This document shows, piece after piece, positions 23,878-31,282 of a DNA stretch of 39,940 nucleotides. The position numbers were made by a program, and so were the translations under genes. The notes beneath the pieces were generated by a model. That model saw nothing but the letters and a program-made list of their open reading frames with translations. It did no database searches and was not told the origin of the DNA. The stretch lies in assembly GCF_000235425.2 (NCBI RefSeq), contig NZ_KI912267.1, positions 442,375 to 482,314 of the forward strand. The letters run 5' to 3'. Source of the stretch: Pseudofrankia saprophytica. Its GTDB lineage: Bacteria > Actinomycetota > Actinomycetes > Frankiales > Frankiaceae. Numbering within the stretch: the stretch's first letter is position 1; every line of letters begins with the position of its first letter.

Positions 23878-25092
23878 ATGGAACACACCGCTTCGATTTT
23901 CATCGAGCTGGGCGGGGTCCTGTTCTGCCTCGGCGTCATCGGGCACCTCGCCAGCATGGTCGGGATCTCCCCGATCCCCTTCTACCTCGTCGCCGGGCTC
24001 GCCTTCGGCAAGGGCGGGCTGCTGCCGCTGGTCGCCAGCGAGGAGTTCATCAAGACCGGCGCCGAGATCGGCGTGGTCCTGCTCCTGCTCACCCTCGGCC
24101 TGGAGTACACCGCCGACGAGCTGATCCACGGACTGCGCAGACAGGCCCCGGCGGGCGCCGTCGACCTCCTGCTCAACGCCATGCCCGGCGTCGCCGCGGC
24201 CTTCCTGCTCGGCTGGGGCGGTACCGCCGCGGTGGTGATGGGCGGCGTCACCGCGATCTCCTCGTCCGGGATCATCGCGAAGGTCCTCGGCGACCTCGGC
24301 CGGCTCGGCAACCGGGAGACCCCGGTGGTGCTGTCGGTCCTGGTGATCGAGGACCTGGCGATGGCCGTCTACCTGCCGATCGTCACCGCGCTGCTCGCCC
24401 ACCAGACGATCGCGCGCGGCTCACTCACGCTCGCCATCGCGCTCGGCACCCTGGTCGCGGTGCTGTTCGTCGCGCTGCGCCACAGCTCCAAGGTCACCCG
24501 GCTCGTGTTCAACCCCAAGGCCGAGCGCAACGACGAGATCATCCTGCTGCGCGCGCTCGGGCTCGCGCTGCTGGTCGCGGGCGTCGCCCAGCGGCTGCAG
24601 GTGTCGGCCGCGGTGGGCGCCTTCCTCGTCGGCATCGCGCTGTCCGGGCCGGTGGCGGAGGGGGCCCGCGAGGTGCTGACCCCGCTACGCGACCTGTTCG
24701 CCGCCGTGTTCTTCGTGTTCTTCGGCCTGCACACCGACCCGGCCGAGATCCCGCCGGTGCTGGGGGTGGCGGCGCTGCTCGCCGTCGCCGGGGTGGCGAC
24801 GAAGGTGGCGACGGGCTGGTGGGCGGCGCGCAGGGCCGGGGTGGCGACGCTGGGCCGGTTCCGCGCGGGCGCCGCGCTGGTGGCCCGCGGCGAGTTCTCG
24901 ATCGTCATCGCCGGGCTCGCGGTCTCGGCCGGGGTCAGCCCGCGGCTCGGGCCGCTCGCCGCCAGCTACGTGCTGCTGATGGCGGTGGTGGGCCCGCTCG
25001 CCGCCCGGTTCGTCGAGCCGATCACCCGGGCCGGCCTGCGCCGCCTGAACCGCAAGCCCGCCACCGCCGCCACCGGCGGCCCTCCGTTGTGA
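23878..25092 (+). CDS. KhtU-like CPA2 family cation:proton antiporter
   Basis: The 404-residue membrane protein has about 12 hydrophobic segments and the CPA2 fold. It shows GISPIPFYLVAGLAFGKGG, the core helix LLLLTLGLEYTADEL, SSSGIIAKVLGDLGRLGN, and the VLVIEDLAMAVYLP helix with the conserved Asp. It should exchange K+ (or another cation) for H+ across the cytoplasmic membrane. The C-terminal NAD-binding domain of KefB/KefC is absent, consistent with control by the separate TrkA-C subunit encoded just upstream. The ATG at 23878 gives the normal N-terminus; no strong ribosome site is present, suggesting translational coupling with the first gene. Confidence 0.93.
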   Translation: MEHTASIFIELGGVLFCLGVIGHLASMVGISPIPFYLVAGLAFGKGGLLPLVASEEFIKTGAEIGVVLLLLTLGLEYTADELIHGLRRQAPAGAVDLLLNAMPGVAAAFLLGWGGTAAVVMGGVTAISSSGIIAKVLGDLGRLGNRETPVVLSVLVIEDLAMAVYLPIVTALLAHQTIARGSLTLAIALGTLVAVLFVALRHSSKVTRLVFNPKAERNDEIILLRALGLALLVAGVAQRLQVSAAVGAFLVGIALSGPVAEGAREVLTPLRDLFAAVFFVFFGLHTDPAEIPPVLGVAALLAVAGVATKVATGWWAARRAGVATLGRFRAGAALVARGEFSIVIAGLAVSAGVSPRLGPLAASYVLLMAVVGPLAARFVEPITRAGLRRLNRKPATAATGGPPL

Positions 25093-25104
25093 CATTGGTT
25101 CGCT

Positions 25105-25203
25105 CCGTGCGGGCACGGCATTCCGGCGACCTCCGCTGCGGCCCAACCCCTTCGCTTCGCTCGGGGCCGGGCCTCCGCGGAGGCGCGCCTCCGCGCCGCA
25201 CGG
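25105..25203. repeat. Complex foldback between khtU-like and fabI genes
   Basis: Outer arms CCGTGCGG (25105-25112) and CCGCACGG (25196-25203) are complementary and enclose further inverted repeats, including the perfect palindrome GCCTCCGCGGAGGC (25171-25184) and a CCCC/GGGG stem around CTTCGCTTCG. It may end transcription of the antiporter operon. The compound structure is also what one sees in dispersed palindromic elements; I cannot test copy number here. Confidence 0.5.
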
Positions 25204-25292
25204 TCGCCTGCCGCTGAGCGCGTCCGGGGGTCGGTCACGCGACGCGCCGGCCACTGCACCACCGGATGTGTCACCCGCGTGGGCCGCTTTGG

Positions 25293-25298
25293 CAGGAT
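25293..25298 (+). promoter_or_regulatory. -10-like box (CAGGAT) before fabI
   Basis: CAGGAT ends 7 nt before the ATG at 25306. It departs from TANNNT at the first base only, and no ribosome site is present, so a leaderless transcript is likely. Confidence 0.4.
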
Positions 25299-25305
25299 GC
25301 CAACC

Positions 25306-26079
25306 ATGAGCGGACTTCTCGAAGGCAAGCGGGTTCTCGTCACCGGCGTGCTGACCGACGCGTCGATCGCGTTCGCGGTCGCCCGGATCGCCCAGGAGCA
25401 GGGCGCCACCGTCGTGCTCACCGGCTTCGGCCGCGGGCTGTCGCTCACCCGCCGGATCTCGCGCCGGCTGCCGACCGAGGCCCCGGTCATCGAGCTGGAC
25501 GTCACCGACGAGGAGCACCTCGGCGGACTCGCCGACAAGGTCCTCGAGCACGTCGACGGCCTCGACGGGGTGCTGCACGCGATCGGCTTCGCGCCCGAGT
25601 CGGTGCTCGGCGGCAAGCCGTTCGTCGACGCCGCCTGGCCGGAGGTGGGTGTCGCGCTGCAGGTGTCGACCTGGTCGCTGGCCGCGCTCACCCGGGCGAC
25701 GCTGCCGCTGTTCGGCGAGCACGCGAGCGTCGTCGGCCTGGACTTCGACGCCTCCGTCGCCTGGCCGAGCTACGACTGGATGGGTGTCGCCAAGGCCGGC
25801 CTCGCCTCCGCGGCCCGTTACCTCGCCCGTGACCTCGGCCCCCGCGGTGTGCGGGTGAACCTGGTCTCCGCCGGCCCGCTGCGCACGATGGCCGCCAAGA
25901 GCATCCCCGGCTTCGAGAAGTTCGAGGCGGTCTGGGACGACAAGGCGCCGCTCGGCTGGGAGGTGCAGGACACCGAGCCCGCCGCCCGTGCCTGCGTCGC
26001 CCTCATGTCCGAGTGGTTCCCCGCCACCACCGGCGAGATCATCCACGTCGACGGCGGCTTCCACGCCATCGGCGCCTAG
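25306..26079 (+). CDS. fabI: Enoyl-ACP reductase (InhA/FabI)
   Basis: The enzyme reduces trans-2-enoyl-ACP with NADH, the last step of each elongation cycle. The 257-residue sequence carries LVTGVLTDASIAFAVA (cofactor turn as in InhA), LDFDAS with Phe147, and the catalytic Tyr156 and Lys163 in SYDWMGVAKAG. AGPLRTMAAKSI and TTGEIIHVDGG follow in the usual places. The substrate-binding loop after MAAKSIPGF is roughly ten residues shorter than in mycobacterial InhA, fitting ordinary chain lengths rather than mycolate precursors. The residue at the InhA Ser94 position is Ala92. It is not next to fabG (13874-14596), unlike in many actinobacteria. It ends at a strong shared terminator. Confidence 0.96.
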   Translation: MSGLLEGKRVLVTGVLTDASIAFAVARIAQEQGATVVLTGFGRGLSLTRRISRRLPTEAPVIELDVTDEEHLGGLADKVLEHVDGLDGVLHAIGFAPESVLGGKPFVDAAWPEVGVALQVSTWSLAALTRATLPLFGEHASVVGLDFDASVAWPSYDWMGVAKAGLASAARYLARDLGPRGVRVNLVSAGPLRTMAAKSIPGFEKFEAVWDDKAPLGWEVQDTEPAARACVALMSEWFPATTGEIIHVDGGFHAIGA

Positions 26080-26095
26080 GCCGAAGCGCCGGGCG

Positions 26096-26135
26096 CCGGG
26101 TCCTGGCCGCGCGGGACCGCGCGGCCAGGACCCGG
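26096..26135. terminator. Perfect 19-bp bidirectional terminator
   Basis: Bases 26096-26114 and 26117-26135 are exact reverse complements separated by 2 nt. The hairpin fills the 61-bp gap between the convergent fabI and Eis-type genes. Confidence 0.9.
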
Positions 26136-26140
26136 CCGGC

Positions 26141-27376
26141 TCAGAAGCGGGTGCCGCTGTAAGGAAGAGTGCCGGTCGCGAACAGGGCGTCGGCCGTCGT
26201 GAGTGCGGCCGGGTCGCGCACGTCGGCCCGGCCGGCCGCCGCAAGCTGCCACCAGCGCGTCCCACCCAGGTAGACCGCGCCGAGGCCGGCCACGTCGACT
26301 CTCAGGCCGGTTGGCACCGGAGCGGACGCGGGCAGCCGGGTCGCGCCCTCCTGGCTGATCTCGTAGGCGCCCGAGTTCGCCGGCAGCAGGTCGTCGACGA
26401 CCTCGACGACGACGCTTCCGGCGCCCTGGTAGGTCCTGGCCGCCAGCGCCGCCGGCACGTCCAGCAGCCGCAGCCACGTCTCGTCCTCGATGTCGAGGAA
26501 CCGGACGGCGCGGTGGTCGGTCAGCGCCGCCGGCAGCGGGTCGTCGAGCGGCAGGTCGTCGATCACGATCTTGTCGACCAGGTCGAGGCGCAGTAGGTGG
26601 CGCAGCAGGCCGGCCCTCGCGGCGGGTGTGCCGGCGACCAGGTCGTCGACGACGATCGTCCGGTCGCCCTCCAGGTGCCAGTCGGTGGACAGGTCGGGGT
26701 GGTAGCAGGCGAAGCCGTCCTCGGCGCCCGGCTCGCCGTGCACGACCACGTAGGACGGGCGGTCGTGGTCCCGCAGTCGCCGCAGCCCCACGTTCCACCA
26801 CAGGCCGGGGCGGCCGATGGCGCCCGGCTGGTGCGCCGGCAGTCTCTCGTGGATCCGGGCGAGCAGGTCCCAGGACTCGACCGGGTCGACCAGGCGCACC
26901 GGGCCGCCGCGCGGGGCCGTCGGGCACCAGCGCGCCCTGGCCCTCGTCACCACGGCCCGTCCCGTCTGGGTCGCCAGGCCGTACCCGAACCGCCCGTAGA
27001 TCGTCGCCTCGCTGGCCCGCAGCGTGGCGACCGCGTCGCCGCGGGCGGCGGCGTCGGCGAGCTGGGCGCGCATGAGCGCGGTGAGCAGGCCGCGACGGGT
27101 GTGCGTCGGCAGCACGCCCACCCCGGTGACGGCGGTGTGCGGCAGGCGCCGGCCGCCGGGGACCGCGAGCCAGCCGGTGAACCCGTCGGTGGTGCCGACG
27201 AGCTGGCCGTCGACGAAGGCGCCGAACAGGCGTCCCTTCTCGAAGTACGCGTCGCCGTGCGGGTCCTCGGGGGTGAAGTAGGTGCGCCTGGTCATCGCGA
27301 CCAGCGCCGTGTGGAACACCTCCACCGCCGCGGGCCGCTCCGCCGGTTCGAGGACCCGCACCTCGTGCCCGCTCAC
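26141..27376 (-). CDS. Eis-type GNAT N-acetyltransferase
   Basis: The 411-residue protein has the three-part Eis architecture: an N-terminal GNAT domain (GVGVLPTHTRRGLLTALM, the acetyl-CoA loop), a second GNAT-like domain, and a C-terminal sterol-carrier-like domain. Tyr127 in ATIYGRFGYG corresponds to the general acid, and the chain ends in Phe, whose carboxylate acts as base in mycobacterial Eis. Eis enzymes acetylate amines on aminoglycosides and peptides; the natural substrate here is unknown. GTG 27376 is chosen because GGAGG lies 8 nt upstream; an ATG 11 codons earlier is less likely. It is convergent with fabI and divergent from lhgO across 197 bp. Confidence 0.92.
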   Translation of the reverse strand: MSGHEVRVLEPAERPAAVEVFHTALVAMTRRTYFTPEDPHGDAYFEKGRLFGAFVDGQLVGTTDGFTGWLAVPGGRRLPHTAVTGVGVLPTHTRRGLLTALMRAQLADAAARGDAVATLRASEATIYGRFGYGLATQTGRAVVTRARARWCPTAPRGGPVRLVDPVESWDLLARIHERLPAHQPGAIGRPGLWWNVGLRRLRDHDRPSYVVVHGEPGAEDGFACYHPDLSTDWHLEGDRTIVVDDLVAGTPAARAGLLRHLLRLDLVDKIVIDDLPLDDPLPAALTDHRAVRFLDIEDETWLRLLDVPAALAARTYQGAGSVVVEVVDDLLPANSGAYEISQEGATRLPASAPVPTGLRVDVAGLGAVYLGGTRWWQLAAAGRADVRDPAALTTADALFATGTLPYSGTRF

Positions 27377-27573
27377 TGGCTCTCCCTCCGCCGGCCGGCC
27401 GTCCGCCACCGCCTGCCGGCCCAGGCATCCTCGCCTGTCCGGTGCCGGCCGTCACGGGAGATTCCTGGAACAGCCGGGCAAGCACGGGACCTGCGGACCA
27501 GGCCGGACGGCCGGGCCTGGATACTGGACGACGTCGAGGCCGGGTGGGGCTCGCGAAACGGAGGCGGCGACAG

Positions 27574-28884
27574 GTGGCGGGACGTATCGCGGTGGTCGGC
27601 GGCGGGATCCTGGGGCTGGCGGTGGCCAGGCGTCTCGAGCAGGTGGATCCGTCGGCCGCGGTGACCGTCTTCGAGAAAGAGCAGGACATCGCCCGCCACC
27701 AGACCGGCCGCAACAGCGGGGTGGTGCACGCCGGGCTTTACTACACGCCCGGCTCGCTGAAGGCGACGCTGTGCCGGCGCGGCGTCGGCCTGCTGCGCGA
27801 GTACGTCGAGGCGCGCGACATCCGCTACGACGAGTGCGGCAAGGTCGTCGTCGCGGTCGACGAGACCGAGATCGACAGGCTCAAGGAGATCGCCCGCCGG
27901 GCCGAGGCGAACGGCGTGCCGCGCTGCGAATGGCTCGACGGCGACGGGCTGCGCAAGATCGAGCCGCACGCGCGCGGCGTCGCCGCGCTGCACTCCCCCA
28001 CGACGGCGATCGTCGACTACCCGGCGGTCTGCCGGGCGCTGCGCGCCGACGTCCAGGACGCCGGCGGCACGGTGCGCACCGGCGCCGAGGTCGTCGGCAT
28101 CGAGGAGAAGACCGACGGGGTGTGGCTGCGGCTGCGGGTGCGCGGCACCGCGCCGGTGACGCCGAACGGGCACCACCCCGACGGCGAGAGCGCCGCCGCG
28201 AAGGGCGAGCTGCGCGAGGTGACCGAGCAGGTCGGCCCGTTCGACCTGCTGGTCTCGTGTGCCGGGCTGCAGTCCGACCAGGTCGCCCGGCTCACCGGTG
28301 AGGACCCGTCGCCCCGGATCATCCCGTTCCGCGGCGACTACTGGCTGCTGCGCCCCGAGCGGCGCGACCTCGTCCGCGGGCTGATCTACCCGGTGCCCGA
28401 CCCGCGCTACCCGTTCCTCGGGATCCACCTGACCAAGCGGGTCGACGGCGAGGTGCTCGTCGGCCCGAACGCGGTGCTCGCCACCGCCCGCGAGGGCTAC
28501 ACCGTCGGCACCGTCAAGGGCGGCGACCTGCGGGAGACGCTCGCCTGGCCCGGCATGCGCAAGCTGGCCAAGGCGCACTGGAAGACCGGCGCGAAGGAGA
28601 TGCTGCGCACCGCCAGCAAGCGGGCGTTCGTCGCCGAGGCGCGCCGGTACGTGCCGGAGCTGTCCGCCGCGGACGTCGTGCGCGGGCCGGCCGGGGTGCG
28701 GGCGCAGGCCGTCGCCCGGGACGGCAGCCTCGTCGACGACTTCGTGCTCGCCCACCACGGCCGCGTCCTGCACGTCCGCAACGCCCCGTCGCCCGGCGCG
28801 ACGGCGTCGCTGGCGATCGCCGAGTACATCGTCGCCAAGCTCGTCCCGGAGCCCCAGACCGACTCGACCCACCCCACCGACTGA
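27574..28884 (+). CDS. lhgO: L-2-hydroxyglutarate oxidase
   Basis: The flavoenzyme oxidises L-2-hydroxyglutarate to 2-oxoglutarate and feeds electrons to the quinone pool. The 436-residue sequence shows the FAD turn VVGGGILGLAVARRL at the start, the signature NSGVVHAGLYYTPGSLKA, the long motif around PFRGDYWLL, and APSPGATASLAIAEYI at the end. All are diagnostic of LhgO. A 20-residue insert rich in Ala/Glu (about residues 200-220) looks like a surface loop. GTG 27574 is preceded by GGAGG at 9 nt. Its stop is 3 bp from that of the convergent panE-like gene. Confidence 0.95.
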   Translation: MAGRIAVVGGGILGLAVARRLEQVDPSAAVTVFEKEQDIARHQTGRNSGVVHAGLYYTPGSLKATLCRRGVGLLREYVEARDIRYDECGKVVVAVDETEIDRLKEIARRAEANGVPRCEWLDGDGLRKIEPHARGVAALHSPTTAIVDYPAVCRALRADVQDAGGTVRTGAEVVGIEEKTDGVWLRLRVRGTAPVTPNGHHPDGESAAAKGELREVTEQVGPFDLLVSCAGLQSDQVARLTGEDPSPRIIPFRGDYWLLRPERRDLVRGLIYPVPDPRYPFLGIHLTKRVDGEVLVGPNAVLATAREGYTVGTVKGGDLRETLAWPGMRKLAKAHWKTGAKEMLRTASKRAFVAEARRYVPELSAADVVRGPAGVRAQAVARDGSLVDDFVLAHHGRVLHVRNAPSPGATASLAIAEYIVAKLVPEPQTDSTHPTD

Positions 28885-28887
28885 CGG

Positions 28888-29823
28888 CTACCCCACCGCC
28901 TCCCCGCCGCCGTCGCTGATGGCGGCGAGCAGGGGGAGGACGGTCCGGCAGGTCGGGGTGGGGATGCCGTGCTCCGCGCCGATGCGGACGACGGCGCCGA
29001 TCAGCTCCTCGTGCTCGAGGCGGCGGCCGGCGATCCGGTCGTAGAGCATGGACGTGCCCGCGCCGGGCGGCTGGCCGCGCAGCCGGCGCACGGTGAACTC
29101 CGGCAGCCCGTCGGGCACCTCGGCGCCGTCGGCGTGGGCGACCGCGACCGTCTCCGCCATGATCGCGAGCGCGAGCCGGGCGACGTCGTCACGCCGGAGC
29201 ACCTCCAGGCGGCGCCCGGTCAGCGTCGTCACGGTGTTCGCGGCGCTGTTGACGCACAGCTTCGTCCAGGCCGCGGTGGCGAAGTCGTCGGTGAGGCGGA
29301 TCTCCCCGCCCTGGAAGACCCGTTCGGCCAGCCTTTCGGCCAGCTGGACGTCGGGCACCTGGAGCACGCCGCCGGCGCGGTGGCGGACCACGCCCGGCCG
29401 CTCCGCCTCGGCGTTGATGTAGACGACGGCGGGCAGCACCTGTTCGGGATGCGCGAACGCGGCGACCCGCTCGGCGTGGCGGACCCCGTTCTGCAGCACG
29501 GCGACGCCGGTTCCCGGCCCGACGGTCGCGGCGAGCCACGGCGCCACGGCCGGGATCTGGTGGGCCTTGGTGGCGAGCAGTACCCAGTCGAACCCGTATG
29601 TGGGCAGCACCGCCGGGTCGGTGACCACCTCGGCCGGCACCTCGGTCTCGACGTCGCCGCCGTCCGCCCCGGTGGAGACGACGACCAGCCGGTCGAACGG
29701 GCGGCGGACGCACAGCCACACCTCGGCGCCGGCCGCGGCGGCCCGGGCCGCGAAGTAGCCACCGACGGCGCCGGCCCCGATGACGGCGACCCGGGCGGGC
29801 GGCGTCCCCGCCCGCGGCGGCAT
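28888..29823 (-). CDS. 2-dehydropantoate 2-reductase family (PanE/ApbA)
   Basis: Members reduce ketopantoate to pantoate with NADPH in pantothenate synthesis, though many paralogs act on other 2-keto acids. Core residues include VAVIGAGAVGGYFAARAA (nucleotide turn), LLATKAHQ with the first conserved Lys, LQNGVRHAERVAA, and AAWTKLCVNSAANTVTTLTG with the second. The start is uncertain: ATG 29823 gives 311 residues, the family length, while ATGs at 29856 and 29976 would add a Pro/Ala-rich leader, and none has a good ribosome site. Its stop lies 3 bp from lhgO's. A true PanE role is likely but not proven. Confidence 0.85.
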   Translation of the reverse strand: MPPRAGTPPARVAVIGAGAVGGYFAARAAAAGAEVWLCVRRPFDRLVVVSTGADGGDVETEVPAEVVTDPAVLPTYGFDWVLLATKAHQIPAVAPWLAATVGPGTGVAVLQNGVRHAERVAAFAHPEQVLPAVVYINAEAERPGVVRHRAGGVLQVPDVQLAERLAERVFQGGEIRLTDDFATAAWTKLCVNSAANTVTTLTGRRLEVLRRDDVARLALAIMAETVAVAHADGAEVPDGLPEFTVRRLRGQPPGAGTSMLYDRIAGRRLEHEELIGAVVRIGAEHGIPTPTCRTVLPLLAAISDGGGEAVG

Positions 29824-30128
29824 CGGCCGCGCGACCCGGCCGGTGACGAAGTCCATCTCCGGCCCCGGCGGCGCCACGATCCCCGCCCGGGCGCGCGAGG
29901 GCCGCTCGCCCGGCTCGGCGTGGCCCGGAACATCGTGACGGGCGGGCAGCGCCGAGGCCGCCGCGGAATCGGCCATGCCACGAGACTGCCCGACCCCGAC
30001 CCGCACCGGCCACCGGACCGGCTCACCACCGGCGGTGTTCTGCCACACTGCGACCGCTTCCACCCAGGTCGGACCCGCTTGCGCCGCTCCGTACTCCACC
30101 GGCCCGTTCGGGCGCTTCTCCCGACCGT

Positions 30129-30175
30129 CCCACGCGCAGCGAACACGCTCCGGCCGTGTGTTCGCTGTGCGTGGG
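30129..30175 (-). terminator. 18-bp stem terminator of the quinone oxidoreductase gene
   Basis: Bases 30129-30146 and 30158-30175 form an 18-bp stem with one G-T wobble and an 11-nt loop. The hairpin touches the distal stop codon at 30176-30178, showing that the original gene extended to there and not just to the amber codon at 30419. Confidence 0.85.
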
Positions 30176-31135
30176 CTACCGCTGGGTGGCGAGGACGACC
30201 TTGCCGAGGACGGAACGGGCGCGCAGGCGGGCGACGGCGTCGTCGAAGCGGGCGAGCGGGACGACCTCGTCGACGGGGATCCGCAGCCGGCCGGCGATGA
30301 TGTCCGCGGCGACGGCGCGTACGGCGGCGGCGCGCCGCTCGGGGGTCGTGACCAGGCCCGCGTAGCCGAGCAGACTCAGTCCCTTGCGGTAGAAGGTCCG
30401 GCCGGGGAAGGAGACGTCCTAGCCGGCCGAGACGCCGAGGATGACGATCCGGCCGCCGATCGCCGCGAGCTCCACCGCGCCCGGGGTGAAACCACCGCCC
30501 AGCGGGTCGATGACGAGCGTCGGACGGAGGTCGCCGACCTTCGCGACCAGGTCTTCCGCCCCCGCCACCACCACCCGGTCCGCGCCGAGCGCCGCCACCG
30601 CGGCCGCCTTGGCCGCCGACCCGACCTGCCCGACGACGCTCGCCCCGGCGATCTTCGCGAGCTGGACGGCGACGACACCGACCCCGCCGCCGGCGCCGAG
30701 CACCAGCACGCGGTCATCCGAGGTGACCTTGCCGAGCGCGTGCAACGACTCGTACGCGGTCACCGCCACCGTGCCGAGCGCGCCCGCCTGCGCCGGGTCC
30801 AGCTCCGCCGGCACCTCGATGACGGCGTCGCGCGGCGCGACGACCGCGTCGGCCCAGGTGCCGTCCCGCAGGAGCCCCACACCGGAGCCCGTGACGACGA
30901 CGCGGGTGCCGTCGACGGTCCCCGTGCCCTCGACGCCGATGGTCCGCGGCAGCCGGGCGGTGTCGCCGACGGTCCCGACGGCGGCATAGGTGTCGATCGG
31001 GTTGACGCCCGCGTGGTCGACGCGGACGAGCACCTCGCCGTCCCCCGGGGCTGGCAGCCAGAGGTCCTCCACGACCTGTAGTGGCTCCCCGACCGCCACC
31101 AGCCGGACAGCCCTCGTCGTCACCCCGTCGCTCAT
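30176..31135 (-). pseudogene. Quinone oxidoreductase (MDR family) with in-frame amber codon
   Basis: This is a zinc-free medium-chain dehydrogenase/reductase, normally NADPH:quinone reductase-like. The ATG at 31135 has an AGAGG ribosome site 9 nt upstream. The sequence shows GVNPIDTYAAVG, the cofactor turn GAGGGVGVVAVQLAK, and VIDPLGGGFTPGAVELAAIGG. Codon 239 is TAG (30419-30421), giving a 238-residue product. Beyond it the same frame continues with intact family sequence for 80 codons: DVSFPGRTFYRKGLSLLGYA, then RLRIPVDEVVPLARFDDAV and LGKVVLATQR, ending at TAG 30176-30178 beside a terminator. One nonsense substitution therefore separates it from a full 319-residue enzyme. Recent mutation or sequence error are the simplest causes; readthrough is possible but has no support here. 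Confidence 0.85.
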
Positions 31136-31282
31136 CGCCGCGCGCCTCTCTCCTGGCCGGGCGGCTCGCCGCCGCGGCCCACCCGGCCGCCTGCGTGCGA
31201 CGAGGGGAACCTCACCGAGCCGGGCGCCGAGAACCCTGGTCGTCCCCTCCTGGGACTGGCCGTCGGATGCCACTCTGGCACT

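Noticed and set aside
26076-27713. 545-residue minus-strand frame overlapping the Eis-type gene
   Set aside because: Another frame on the same strand encodes the recognisable acetyltransferase; this one is Arg/Gly/Pro-rich.
27373-28872. 499-residue minus-strand frame opposite lhgO
   Set aside because: Asp/Arg/Val-rich mirror frame with no domain; lhgO is unambiguous.
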